64,000 nt of DNA from Zancudomyces culisetae (GCA_001969505.1 LSSK01000190.1:21190-85189); one strand, 5' to 3'. Counted from the first letter of the stretch, positions 1 through 10,774 are shown. Notes: generated by a model from the letters alone, not told the origin. Numbers and translations: made by a program.

Positions 1-95
1 ACAAAGGCGAGCGAAAAGACAAGAAATACTCTCGAATTATTCTACTATCTTTTTAGTAACACCGGCCAATTTGCATAAAAAGCGCGAGGGAAGAC

Positions 96-1196
96 ATGGT
101 AAGGTGTAAATTTTGAATGAATACCGCCTCTATATGCTAATGTTTTTTATTATTATAATAGTATGCTGATTACAACCAGGAGGAAGACCAATTCGGTGGG
201 TTTTCGGGCTTTCCTTTTGGATTTGGCAGACGAAGAGATCCTAACCAGACATTTAAAGCACAGTATCGTGCATTCTCATTATCTAGTCTTGATGGACAAA
301 CACATCAAAATGCCAATTATGGTGGAAAAATATTTCTACCTTCTTCAGCACTGGATAGACTGAGTCGTTTAAACGTAGAGTACCCCATGCTATTTCGACT
401 AACAAACAATACCACAGGAAAAATATCTAATGCTGGTGTGCTTGAATTCACAGCCAACGAGGGCCAGATATATCTACCAGAATGGCTGATGAAAACGCTT
501 GGCCTACAGACCCGGGACTTTGTATCGATTGAGAACATTTCGCTGAAGCTAGGAAGTTTTGTTAAAATTCAGCCACAAAGCACCGATTTTTTGGATATCA
601 GTGATCATAGAGCTGTTTTGGAGAATGCCCTTCGAAATTACTCTACCCTCACGACAGGAGACAAGTTCACCATCAAGTACAACAACAAGCTGTTTGATAT
701 ATTGGTTGTTGAGACACAACCCGATAAAGATGGTATTTCAATAGTTGAAACCGATTTGCGTGTTGATTTCGAGGCACCACCTGGATATGTTGAGCCATCA
801 AGCGCAAAAAACACAGCTAGTAGCACACCAGCTGTTTCCAGAGCTCCTCTGGATACAAACAACAGTTTCTCGATGTTTAACCAGATACTGCCGTTTATAA
901 AGCAAGTTGACATGGGCAATAGGAGAAAACCATCACTAGAACCTGTTAAGAATGAGAGTCAGAATAACAACGAAACTGCCTATTTTGATCCCAATAATCC
1001 TGCCGAACTGGATTTGCCAATGGGCTGCCTATTCTTTGGGTTTCCCAGTAACCCGGCAGCTCAGCAGGATATTGCTGAAGAATCTGGTGGGAATGGAAAT
1101 GCTGAAGACCTGCAAGTTAACAACAAGGACTCTGCCTTTTCTGGGGGTGGCCGTGTTTTAAAACCTCGCAAAAAACGTAACACCAAAAACATATAG
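96..1196 (+). CDS. UFD1: Ufd1, ubiquitin-recognition component of the Cdc48-Npl4-Ufd1 segregase
   Basis: Ufd1 with Npl4 recruits polyubiquitinated substrates to the AAA ATPase Cdc48 for ER-associated and nuclear degradation. The conserved Ufd1 fold begins near residue 25 and contains YRAFSLSSL, GGKIFLPSSALDRLSRL and YPMLFRLTN, then the double-psi-barrel region through VETDLRVDFEAPPGY; the C-terminal part is low-complexity and ends in a basic KPRKKRNTKN tail. The gene needs one intron (99-161). The ATG at 96-98 is followed directly by a GTAAGG donor; a branch-like TGCTAAT and the AATAG acceptor precede position 162, where the reading continues as YADYNQEEDQF. Exons are 96-98 and 162-1196, giving 345 aa, within the usual size range. 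An internal ATG at 387 would discard the most conserved N-terminal segment, so it is not the start. Confidence 0.93.
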
Positions 1197-2439
1197 GTTG
1201 GGTTTTGTATATTATCTTTTTAGAGTATTATTTTGTCTCACTCTGCTAATAAAACGAGCTCAGTGCCCCCCTCCCCTAGATTAGTGATATTGAAGAAATG
1301 GGATAGTGATGTTGACTGTTTGGGCTTGACGAGTCGGAATGTTGGATGAGTGGTCATTCATTGTATAGTATTACAATTTCGATTACCCACCACACAACAT
1401 GTCCAAAACACACGTTACCACACTACTTGCTTCACGCCATCCACACTTTCTCCCATATGTTTAAGCACAGCCTGGATTGAATTTGAGTTTATTTATTTAA
1501 AAAAGTGAATTGGTATGTTCCCCAGCTCTGCTGCTGGGCTGCGTTGTATACATGTGTTCATATATGCACAGCCTAAACCAGAAAGCCATTCTTCGCACCT
1601 GTAGTTTCCAACTGCAAAGTCTATTGTTTCCATTTATCCATCATTTTTACAACCAGTCTCCCATATTCGCACTATCCTTATATCCACGCAGCTACTGCAA
1701 AAAAGTTACTCCCTCCACGACCACCTTCTCCATTTTCGCTTTGGTTCACCCCTCATGTTTAAACTTTTACAACCTCACTTTTATACACATCAGCCGAAAT
1801 TAATGACTGACTTGTACAAAGCCAAATCGACAAGGAAAAAACATACTGAAGAGACAAACATAAAACTACTCTGGAGAAAGGCTCGCAAAAAGAACCAATT
1901 ACAATAATCAGTGTGAAAAGACAATGAAAAAATAAGAGGTGGTAAACAAAAAATAACTAGACAAAAGGATATACAATAAACTCAACACAGTCTTCAAAAA
2001 CAAAAACAAAGAATACTTAGCCTGGCACCATCTCTCAGCAAAGAAAAGGAAGAGCAAAAAAAAAAAACAACCCCTATAAAGAAATTGCCCTTTCTTCTAC
2101 ACTCCTCTCTGGGAAGTCTCAAATAGTAGCTATTTGACTGCTATACCGTATTAATGACTCAAGCCCTAACTACAGCCATTTTTGTGTACATCGCTCTGTA
2201 ACCAGATATATTCCAAAATGACTTTGTATACACCCAGCCTGTTAAGAGAACATACTGCAAAATAAGGTTAGAGGATCTAAGGAATACGGCTTTTAAAGTT
2301 TTATAACTTTGACTAAAGAAAAGAAAGAGGGGATGCTACTGCAATCCTCCCTTTATACCCAAATAAAATTTTTGCAAAGATTAAAAAAAAATTTTTTGCC
2401 AGTTTTTCTGTGACCGCAAAATTGATTATTGGACCACCA

Positions 2440-2520
2440 TCAGTGCAACATTTTTTTTTGGAGCCCAACGTGGGGTCAAACCCCACAGCCTTGAGATTAA
2501 GAGACTCAGTCCAACATTTT
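2440..2520. repeat. 15-nt direct repeats flanking the tRNA-half insert
   Basis: TCAGTGCAACATTTT at 2440-2454 and TCAGTCCAACATTTT at 2506-2520 match at 14 of 15 positions. They bracket the tRNA 3' half and its A-tail, the geometry of a target-site duplication made by LINE-type retrotransposition. The repeat shares a few bases with the anticodon stem of the insert, so the exact 5' junction is uncertain. Confidence 0.65.
2459..2509 (-). pseudogene. Retroposed 3' half of tRNA-Lys(CUU) with CCA and A-tail
   Basis: Read on the minus strand, this 47-nt segment follows the 3' half of eukaryotic tRNA-Lys(CUU) position by position: anticodon arm TGAGT/CTCTTAA/TCTCA, a 5-nt variable region, T-stem GTGGG/CCCAC, acceptor strand GTTGGGC and discriminator T. 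The T-loop reads GTTTGAC instead of a TTCRANN loop. The D-arm and 5' acceptor strand are absent. The discriminator base is followed by CCA, which eukaryotic tRNA genes do not encode, and then by A residues. A 15-nt direct repeat with one mismatch flanks the insert (2440-2454 and 2506-2520). This arrangement indicates reverse transcription of a mature tRNA fragment and insertion with target-site duplication. It cannot fold as a functional tRNA. Confidence 0.75.
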
Positions 2521-4126
2521 GGTCTCACAAAAAAAATTTTTTTTTGATGCAAGATGATTCAAGCATGTACTCAATACAGCATAAATATTTTGAACATGCC
2601 GCGAAAGCGAGCTCTTCCACAGTTGGCTAATGCACTCTCTCCCCTCGTCTTATTGTCAACATCTCAATTATCAGGACTATAGTAGAGAAAGTGTTTACCG
2701 GAATTTGAACTTAAAAAGGTCCTTTCTATTTAAGGGGACGCTAAATAATTTACATTCTTCGTCTGTTCCAAATAAACATACATAAGAAAAACTCATAAAG
2801 TATAATATGAACAAGTAAAAGATGACTTGAGAACTATGTACCCACTTCTTCAATATAAGTATCTAGCACAACTAAAAATTAAATATATATATTTTTTCTC
2901 TATTAAGGTAGGCAAAATGCCCTCTTTTTAATAAATGTCCACACACAATCTTCTCAATACTACAAGCATACCAAGCGTGAGAAAATGTACCCATACGTAA
3001 ATAGCGCTTTCGTATAATTGTAAAATTTATGCGTGCCAGGTTTAAGCACGTATCGGGTAGTGAAGGGAACAGCAGGTTTCTTCCGTTGAAAAACTGAATT
3101 GATAGAATTGCTGAGGGAAAAATGGACATACACAGTTCTATTTGGTAGTGCTTTCATGTTTGGAAGGGCCTGTTAATATTCTTTTTTCCCTGTATAGATT
3201 AACAGTTCTCCTGATAGTCTAATTATTTTTAGCTCACTTTGAAAGAAAAAAATACAGAAGCACAAAGTCGGCTTTTGTTCTTTTTGTGCACAGGCGGATA
3301 GCGAAGTCGAATTTATCACAACCAAGCTTTTCCCCTTCTAATACTTTTTGAATGAGATTATAGAGATACTGCGTTAAGTATACACCTGCTTGACAATGAT
3401 ACTTTTTTGGGCTACAAAAAAACATGACTTTCTTTGGCAGCCTCTGCAAACAAAAATTGAGAACCATTGACAATAGTTGACTACAATGCGAACATCTTTC
3501 AATATAGGAAAGGTTTGGGCAAGAAAAACAATATGCAGTGTAAGCAATGGTGAATCTGAAAAGTGCCTCTTAATTGTTTGAGAACTAAAGCGATAAGCTA
3601 TACACTTTCACTTGGTAAGTAAATTTTGAAGACACACAAATGTTAGGGTCCTCACAAGTAAGGCAGGGATTTCAAGGCAGAACATTCAAATCCGAGCCAA
3701 ATATCAATCCAGCACATGGACCTGTAATCCTGATTTACATATCATGAATATACTGGTGCTAAATGTCTACTGTGATAATTATCTAGTTTTTTAGTATTAT
3801 TTGGAGCCAACATGTTCTAGTATAAATCTACCCGAGAAAGAGAGATATAAATATGGAGATAGTGTAGTTCCTTAGATGCAAACCCTATCTTTTAAACTAC
3901 ATACTTTGTAAATCTATATTAGCCTCGTTATAGTTTTTGGTAGCTATATTAAAAGACGCTTTTTTATATTATATACAATTGTGAAATTGTTATTGACTGT
4001 ATTTAGGATACTATATCGTAGTAAGATTTACAGTACCCTCTAGAAGTAGCAATTATATCATAACAACATTTTTAAAGTATTTCTTAAGAAAAAAAAAACA
4101 CGTTCTTCAACAAAAGAGTCGAAAAA

Positions 4127-5428
4127 ATGCTTAACACACCAAAGAAAAAGAGCACACGGAGAAGTATAGCAGTGGCAGTGTTTGTGGTTGCTTTAATATT
4201 TATACTAAGACATGTGTATAACAAACTCGAAAAACAGACAACTATTGAAGATGAGGTATTTAACGCATATATCGACGTAGATCTTCAAAAAACTGATATG
4301 TGTGGCACGGATCAAAGGTTAAAGTTTGATAATTCACGAGAGCTACGTGGTAGATATTTACAGCTTCTTCCCCCAAGTAGGCACTACACGGTTCACAAAG
4401 TTGTGGCAAACAACCAAACGTATTATTACCAAAAATTTGAATCTAATAACAGCCCAGGTCCGGCTCCAAAATACTTTTTTGCCGCAAATCTATACAACAA
4501 CGAGAAAATATTACCAAACTTTATTAGAGAAATGGTTAGAGTGTTCCGGTTTCTGGGATTTTCGAATGTATTTTTTTCAATTCACGAAAATGGGTCTACT
4601 GACAAAACAAAAAAAATATTACGCGATTTTTCAGAACTATTGACTGTACTGAAAGTATCTCATGAATTCTCGCTTGATGAAAACAAGAGACCAGAAATAT
4701 TTCACCGTATAGATTATTTGGCTAAAGTGCGCAACAAAGCGCTAGAACCGTTTTTCAAACATACAACCTCTAAGCCCAAAATTAAATACGACAAAATCGT
4801 ATTTCTGAATGATATCATATTTTGCAGGAATGACATTCTAGAACTGCTGTTACAATCAAGTATACAAAAGGCAGATATGGTATGTCCGCTGGATATAATC
4901 TACCGTAAGCAGAAAAAAAAAGGAAAAGCTCAATTCATCAAGAAGTTTAGGGATGTATGGATAGCAAGAGATATTGCGGGTTACAAATTTCAAGCCGACA
5001 TAAATAATATGTTGGTAGAAAAGACTACAAAGGAAAGATCAAAAAAAAAGCTACCGTTTCAAGCACAGTGTTGTTGGAATGGTGTAGCTGTGATGAATCC
5101 CGAACCATTTGAACAGCCCGCAAATATTCGCTTTAGGAGATCAAATTTACAAACAGGTGAATGTTCAGCATCTGAATGCTCGCTGTTGTGTAACGATTTT
5201 TGGAAAAATGGTTTTAGAAAGATAGTGGTTGTACCTAGTGTACATGTGCCATATGTACTACGTGACTTCAAATTGATGAATGGGGACTATGAATACAAAC
5301 TAGCAGAGGGGGTAGATGAGCCAATCAAATACGTCAATGGCTCAGGAAGAGTTGTGTGTAGGCCACTAAACAAAAATAACACCATACACCCCGATGGGCC
5401 CAATTTTTGGGTAAATTATCTGGAGTAA
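4127..5428 (+). CDS. CAP59/CMT1-family alpha-1,3-mannosyltransferase (GT69), type II membrane protein
   Basis: A 433-aa protein with a basic N-terminus, one membrane anchor at about residues 13-31 and a lumenal catalytic domain, as expected for a Golgi glycosyltransferase. Family landmarks are KYFFAANLYNNEKILP (115-130), SIHENGSTDKT (151-161), YDKIVFLNDIIF (221-232, the position of the donor/metal motif) and a Cys-containing FQAQCCWNGVAVMNP block. The family is known from Cryptococcus Cap59 and Cmt1, involved in capsule mannan synthesis, and from many filamentous fungi; Saccharomyces has no member. In a non-capsulated yeast the likely role is adding alpha-mannose to cell-wall or secreted glycans; acceptor specificity cannot be read from the sequence. 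No introns. The upstream region is A-rich and the ATG context is AAAAAATGC. Confidence 0.85.
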   Translation: MLNTPKKKSTRRSIAVAVFVVALIFILRHVYNKLEKQTTIEDEVFNAYIDVDLQKTDMCGTDQRLKFDNSRELRGRYLQLLPPSRHYTVHKVVANNQTYYYQKFESNNSPGPAPKYFFAANLYNNEKILPNFIREMVRVFRFLGFSNVFFSIHENGSTDKTKKILRDFSELLTVLKVSHEFSLDENKRPEIFHRIDYLAKVRNKALEPFFKHTTSKPKIKYDKIVFLNDIIFCRNDILELLLQSSIQKADMVCPLDIIYRKQKKKGKAQFIKKFRDVWIARDIAGYKFQADINNMLVEKTTKERSKKKLPFQAQCCWNGVAVMNPEPFEQPANIRFRRSNLQTGECSASECSLLCNDFWKNGFRKIVVVPSVHVPYVLRDFKLMNGDYEYKLAEGVDEPIKYVNGSGRVVCRPLNKNNTIHPDGPNFWVNYLE

Positions 5429-6565
5429 CTTTTGGTTTTACAATTCTTGTAGATGATCAAAACAAACCAAAAGGCGAGGTTTTGAGAAATATCTGCGCCA
5501 TGTAACAATATATTTAATTTGCTATCCAGTTTATTATCATTTTGATATTATTATGAATAAAATTATCGATTTTGCTGTGGCTATAATGTATAGCTGATCA
5601 ATATAGTTTTATATGTTTGTTTTGAACACGTAGGTGCTCTGAAAGAGAGTTTTGGTACGTACGTATTTGTACTTTTGACCCAGTGCATTGCTTGTAGTGG
5701 GCGATTCTCTATGCAAAAAACATCAAAGCGTGTGGTTCTACAAGTTTATATCATAAAACTTAAAAATAACGTTTTTCACGTATTTTAATGAATAAGTCTG
5801 AACTTCGCTTGTATAATTCTTGGATCCCAGCAAAGCTATTACAGTGATACAAACGCGATGCGTGTAAAATTGGGAGCGCTCTCTGCTATGGAAGGACAAC
5901 AATAGCTATAAACTGGTAGCTTATAAATAACAAAATGTTTATTGATGGATTTCTTAATTAATCTAAGCAGACATTACTGCACTGAAATAGTGCAAAATGT
6001 AGTAAGTACAATATCAAACATTTTCATAATAAGAGGGTCAAGTATGAGGCAACACGTGCAGTTCCCTCCTTTTTTAACCTTATTATTGTATCAAATTGAT
6101 GAGATAATATCGACAATGTCCCCTCCACTCAGTCCCCCTTTTAGTTTCCACAAAAGCCATGAAACTGCTCACCTGGTTTCATGGCATTCGATTTTTGATT
6201 TTTCGACTAAATGAGCAAACCATCGTAAATGCAACCCACGAATGATAACATGGATTAATTGATAAGTAATAATTTTTTAGCGAATGGACTGTAGTCAAGG
6301 ATCTTTTTTTTTGTCCTGATTTTTTCAAAGGGTCAAATCAAACTCGGGGCTCAAAAAATCCTAAATAAAACGCTATGTTTCCATTCAGATTAATAAGTCA
6401 GTGTTACATAGTAAACAAAAAAAATTTTTCTTTATTTTGTATAAGAATAAATACGCATTTAGACTTAAATCTTCAACTCACCGATTGTGATAGAGTACAC
6501 TCTCTACTGAGTATAGAATCTATAGTACCCTACTGAATCGATATAAAAAGAAGAATTGTGTGAAA
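5429..6565. other. Intergenic region, 1.1 kb
   Basis: AT-rich spacer holding the 3' end of the glycosyltransferase transcript and the ERG9 promoter. The open frame at 5942-6214 has no recognisable motif. I see no RNA gene or repeat. Confidence 0.55.
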
Positions 6566-7991
6566 ATGAGTTCAAAGATCCTAAGGACGGTCCAGGCGGT
6601 GATGAATCCCGAGGAGGTTGTAACCTCGGTATTGTATTTATTGAGACACGCTTCAGCAGAAGAAAAGATCCAGAAGCTCAAATGCTCAAGCGAACTGATT
6701 CGTTGCTATCAATACTTGGAGCAGACATCCAGATCGTTTGCAGCGGTGATCCAGGAATTGCACCCAGAGTTGAAAGATGTAATTTGTATCTACTATCTGG
6801 TTTTGAGAGGGCTCGATACCGTTGAAGACGATATGACTCTCGAAATAAAGTACAAGAAAGAGGTACTGGAAACATTTTATGAAAAGCTTTATATAAGAGG
6901 CTGGAGCTTTGCTGACTGTAAGTTTTTCCTTTTTTCATTCTTGCCTATCCAATGGCTAGCTGTGTAAATGTTGATATCTGGTACGTTAAGAATTCACTAA
7001 CAAATATCCTTTATTATTTTCTTATAGCTGGTCCCAACGAGGAGGACGCACCGTTGTTGATAGAGTTCGATGTAGTAATCACAGAGTTTTTGAACTTAAA
7101 AAAAGAATACCAAGATGTAATTGCAAAGATAACCCGGGAAATGGGAATGGGAATGTCGAAGTATACGACAAAGAAGGTAAACACAGTGGAAGACTGGAAC
7201 GAGTACTGCCACTATGTTGCAGGATTAGTGGGGATTGGGCTTAGTCAACTTTTTGTAGCCTCTGGGCTTGAACCTTCTGGAATAGAAAAGCTTGAGGCAC
7301 TTTCCAACAGCATGGGATTATTCTTGCAAAAAACAAATATTATAAGAGATGTATTTGAGGATGTAATCGACGATCGAAGATTTTGGCCCATAGAGGTTTG
7401 GAGCAAGCATGTAAACCTTGTTGGGGACCTGATCAACGATAAGTATTTAACTCAGGTAAGAACTAAGAAAAAAAAATTAATGTGTTAAATTTGTACTTGT
7501 TACTAAGAATATACATATTCTGTTGAATCAATTAGGGTGTCAACTGTCTCAACGAATTGTGCCTAAATGCTATCGAGCATATTCCAGATGTTTTGGATTA
7601 TTTGAGCCAAATACACGATCGTACCATATTTAGTTTTTGTGCAATTCCACAGACAATGGCAATAGCAACGATCACATTGTGCTTGAACAATCCAAAGGTG
7701 ATGAGCGAAAACGTAAAAATTCGCAAGACTGAAGCTATTCGGTTGATATATGAGTCAAGCGATATGAATGGCGTTTACAAGATATTTTTGCGATACATTA
7801 GAGTAATGAAGCAAAAGATTGCACCAACAGACGCTGTCTTCCTTAAAAAACTGGATATCCTTGAAAAGAATGTTCAACTGAAAGTAAAATATAGCGTATT
7901 TTTCGATTATGTTCCGAGGTATTCGGTTATTATTTCTGTGCTTTTCTCACTTTTCTTCTTGGTATACTACCTTTTATTTTTAAGGGCATAG
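6566..7991 (+). CDS. ERG9: Squalene synthase (farnesyl-diphosphate farnesyltransferase)
   Basis: Condenses two farnesyl diphosphates to presqualene diphosphate and reduces this to squalene with NADPH, the committed step of ergosterol synthesis at the ER. Three exons (6566-6917, 7028-7455, 7536-7991) join in frame to 411 aa. The first aspartate-rich motif is DTVED (84-88) and the second is NIIRDVFED (221-229). A C-terminal hydrophobic anchor, about 389-408, ends in FLRA. Intron 1 has a GTAAGT donor and CACTAAC branch-like sequence; intron 2 has a GTAAGA donor and an ATTAG acceptor. The true ATG is at 6566; the GTG two codons earlier is not used. Length is slightly below the 444 aa of S. cerevisiae Erg9. 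Confidence 0.95.
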
Positions 7992-8370
7992 ATTGACTTA
8001 GTTAACTTTCAGCTTAATTTATTAATTATCGTATCTTTTTTTATTGGAGATGACTCTGACTCTCTGACCTTTTTTTATAAGAGCTAAATAAATGGTGTCA
8101 TTGATCATTAAAGCGAATATTTGCCAGTGAATTTTGATGAATTACATGTTGAGTTTGCGCGACATGTAATTCGAACAAATGATACAGCGTGTAACTGTAT
8201 ATAATATGCAGCATCGGGTGGCGATTTTAGCTCAAAATCAAAGAAGTGGAAGCGAAATATAATGCCCAAATTTGATTTCAGAATTAATTTTTTTTTGTGA
8301 AATATTTTCTTTGCTATAAACTCAAAGTCGAAACTCGAAAGCAAAAAACCAACAAAAACGAACTAAAGCT

Positions 8371-8430
8371 AAAATCAAAATCAAAATCAAAATCAAAATC
8401 AAAATCAAAATCAAAATCAAAACCAAAACC
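8371..8430 (+). repeat. Hexanucleotide microsatellite (AAAATC)8(AAAACC)2
   Basis: Ten perfect or near-perfect 6-nt units lie 14 nt before the THG1 start codon, probably within its 5' leader. Most AAAATC hexamers are followed by two AAAACC variants. Confidence 0.9.
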
Positions 8431-8444
8431 AGACTGGACCAAGC

Positions 8445-9640
8445 ATGGCCAACTCGAAATATGAATACGTAAGAGGATTTGAAACGTTTGAAGCGGTGCT
8501 TCCCATGACATTTATGGTTGTCAGGCTCGATGGACAGAATTTTACAAAATTTTCAGCCGATCATGGCTTTGAAAAGCCGAATGATATCAAGGCCCTAGAA
8601 CTGATGAACTTTTGTGCACAGAGAATAATGTCTAAAGTTTCGGATATTATATTTTCCTATGGTCAAAGCGACGAATACAGGTATAAAACTTTTTCTTTTG
8701 ATCTTTAAGACATTTGCGAATTCTAGAATGTACGCTTTGATATTAACCCGATATTTGTGATAGCTTTATTCTTACAACAGAAATGTGATAAAATAGCTTT
8801 GTATTCAGTAAAAAAAGTAAATATTTTATGCGGAGAGTCAGGTAATTTCTCTTTATTTTATCTTTTTGTCATTAAAAGATAGTTGGTAAACCCATATAAA
8901 AATAAAAGCATTTAAGCAGCGTTCATCATGATTTGAATGGTATTATGATAGCAAGATCACCAGTGTAATATGCGGACAGTTTTCCTCTAGCTATACATTC
9001 TATTGGAAGCAGTATTTCCCATCGGTTGAATTGAAATATCCACCAGCCTTCGATGCAAGAATAGTTGTCTATCCTAGCGAAAAGATACTAAAGGACTACC
9101 TGAAATGGCGACAGGTCGATTGTAAGAGGCCATACTTGGTATAATATATATATATTGTAAAAGTTGTATAGCAAAGATTTATTGGGCTTGACAGAGTAGC
9201 TATTTGTATTTATAGGTCATATAAACAATCTTTACAACACTTGTTTTTGGAGCCTAGTTAATTCAGGTACCGGCAAAAAGGAGGCCGAGAAAATATTAGC
9301 AGTAAGGCATTTATTAGATTATATAAATATGTCAGTGGTAATGGCGACAAAAATAAAAGTTAATTTAACCGAAATAACCCATGAGCTGAACTTTACAAAA
9401 TAGGGGACCCTGTCATCAGACAAAAACGAGCTATTGTTCTCTAAATTTCAAATTAACTATAACAATATCCCACAAATTTTTCGCAAAGGAACCATATTGA
9501 TACGGCAGGATCAGGTTGTTGAGCAAGTAGGTCCTGAGGGTGATACTATAATCCGAACCAAGAAGCGAGTTGAACCGCTGCACGTAGATATAATTGGAGA
9601 AAAGTTTTGGAATGAAAACGCAGAGCTTCTAAATCGATAA
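8445..9640 (+). CDS. THG1: tRNA-His guanylyltransferase Thg1
   Basis: Adds the essential G-1 to tRNA-His by 3'-5' polymerisation. Five exons (8445-8680, 8797-8841, 8952-9121, 9216-9301, 9404-9640) give 257 aa; S. cerevisiae Thg1 has 237. The start MANSKYEYVR closely resembles other Thg1 N-termini. Metal and catalytic motifs are RLDGQNF and SDEYSFVF; HINNLYN and the C-terminal INYNNIP block are also present. Exon 2 is only 45 nt; it restores the conserved SFVF...RR segment, and without it the frame is broken. CTG in DYLKWR falls on a conserved Leu, so CUG is read as Leu here. The last 12 bp of the coding region overlap the convergent FIT2 gene. Confidence 0.92.
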
Positions 9641-10327
9641 ATTTAGATACTCGGTAAACATATACCCGAACAGACCAAATAGAGCCCCCAAGAGCGATTC
9701 TAGATAATTGTGGTACAACCATGATGTTATAAATACCTGTGTTCCAAATAGTAGTATCAATGTTATCCCTAGATAGTTGTATATACCAAGCTTTTTAGTC
9801 GTTTTTATACTATTTTCGTACAAAAATAAAGAACCATGAATCAGCAGAAAGCAGTGACCAGAAATATCCAGCCCCCCTACCCATCTGCCTTTCATTTTTT
9901 TGCATCCCATTTGAGTGTTTATAGTGTAAATGATCGTTTCAGATGTAGCACAGTACCCTCCTGTGTACACAAATAGCCGATCAAGAATCGGAGGCCCAAA
10001 AAACCATTTGGCCAATAGAAGCCAGTATGTCGTTGCTATCAAGTATTTCTTGACCTTGGTATACTTTCTATTGGAATTTGAATTTATCAGGTATACCCCG
10101 AACACAGCGGTTGTCCAACCCCATCCAAATTTATTTACGTAGACGTTAAGAGGGTTTCTTTTGTTAGTTAAAAGTTTAATCACCGTATTCTCGCCAAAAG
10201 CGTTCCCTTCATTTGCCATAGCCGATGGTCCGCCCTTAATTGGATAGTTGAATTGAACAACGATTCCTAGTATAGTTACTAGGAAGAAGATCATAAATAC
10301 TCGGATTGAACTTGTCCTGTGCCCCAT
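9629..10327 (-). CDS. FIT family ER membrane protein (Scs3/Yft2-like acyl-CoA diphosphatase)
   Basis: A 232-aa polytopic membrane protein of the FIT2 family, which supports lipid-droplet biogenesis and ER lipid homeostasis; FIT2 proteins cleave fatty acyl-CoA in the ER lumen. The two conserved catalytic histidines are visible in GLDISGHCFLL and in WLYHNYLESLLGALFGL. About six hydrophobic segments are present, starting at residues 9-25. Single exon. S. cerevisiae has two members, SCS3 and YFT2; the sequence alone does not tell me which is closer. The stop codon lies inside the last THG1 codons on the other strand. Confidence 0.87.
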   Translation of the reverse strand: MGHRTSSIRVFMIFFLVTILGIVVQFNYPIKGGPSAMANEGNAFGENTVIKLLTNKRNPLNVYVNKFGWGWTTAVFGVYLINSNSNRKYTKVKKYLIATTYWLLLAKWFFGPPILDRLFVYTGGYCATSETIIYTINTQMGCKKMKGRWVGGLDISGHCFLLIHGSLFLYENSIKTTKKLGIYNYLGITLILLFGTQVFITSWLYHNYLESLLGALFGLFGYMFTEYLNLSI

Positions 10328-10774
10328 TTTCCGCCTCTTTAAAAAGAATCAAACTATCACGATCTCTCGCCAATCTATCTACTAAAAAAACAGAAGGCGA
10401 TAGGCGAGGGGAGGAGGAGACTTGAGCTTTTTTTTTTGCTTGATGAAATGAGACTTGAATCTTAAATGCCTGAGGAGTCATTTCATTTTTGTTTAGAGTT
10501 GCATTTTTCATTGGCTGCAAATTCACTACTCCAATCAAATGCATGTGCAATAAAGCTTGTGTGATGAATTAAATGGCAAAAGTAGTGATGATCCCATCAA
10601 TCTCGAAAGCAGTTTATTCCTGCCTAGTTATTCGCGCAAAGGCTGTGATAAATACATAATAAATTTAAAATGTACAAATACAAAGTAATTATTCACCTCC
10701 TTTCATGCTATTAAAAGTTCTCAAATACCTGTAAAAAAAATTATAAAAACTAAATAGTCTAAGCTCTAAAATTA
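10328..10774. other. Intergenic spacer between FIT2 and the arrestin gene
   Basis: The 447-bp spacer holds the FIT2 upstream region and the arrestin 3' flank. An open frame at 10236-10550 on the minus strand overlaps the FIT2 start out of frame and looks spurious. Confidence 0.5.

Larger units (their letters stand above)
1197..4126. other. Intergenic region, 2.9 kb, containing a tRNA-half relic
   Basis: No coding exon is convincing here; the short open frames are of atypical composition and lack recognisable motifs. The one structured feature is a tRNA-Lys 3' half at 2459-2509, described separately. The region combines the 3' flank of UFD1 and the upstream region of the glycosyltransferase gene. 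Confidence 0.6.

Noticed and set aside
2459-2476. The TGG plus tRNA-complementary sequence as a retroviral or LTR-element primer-binding site
   Set aside because: The match to tRNA-Lys extends about 47 nt into the anticodon arm, far beyond a primer-binding site. No LTR lies beside it, and the flanking direct repeats plus A-tail fit a retroposed tRNA half better.
8941-9121. Apparent frameshift and stop in THG1
   Set aside because: It is explained by an intron ending at 8951 and a 45-nt exon; all joins are then in phase and conserved residues line up.
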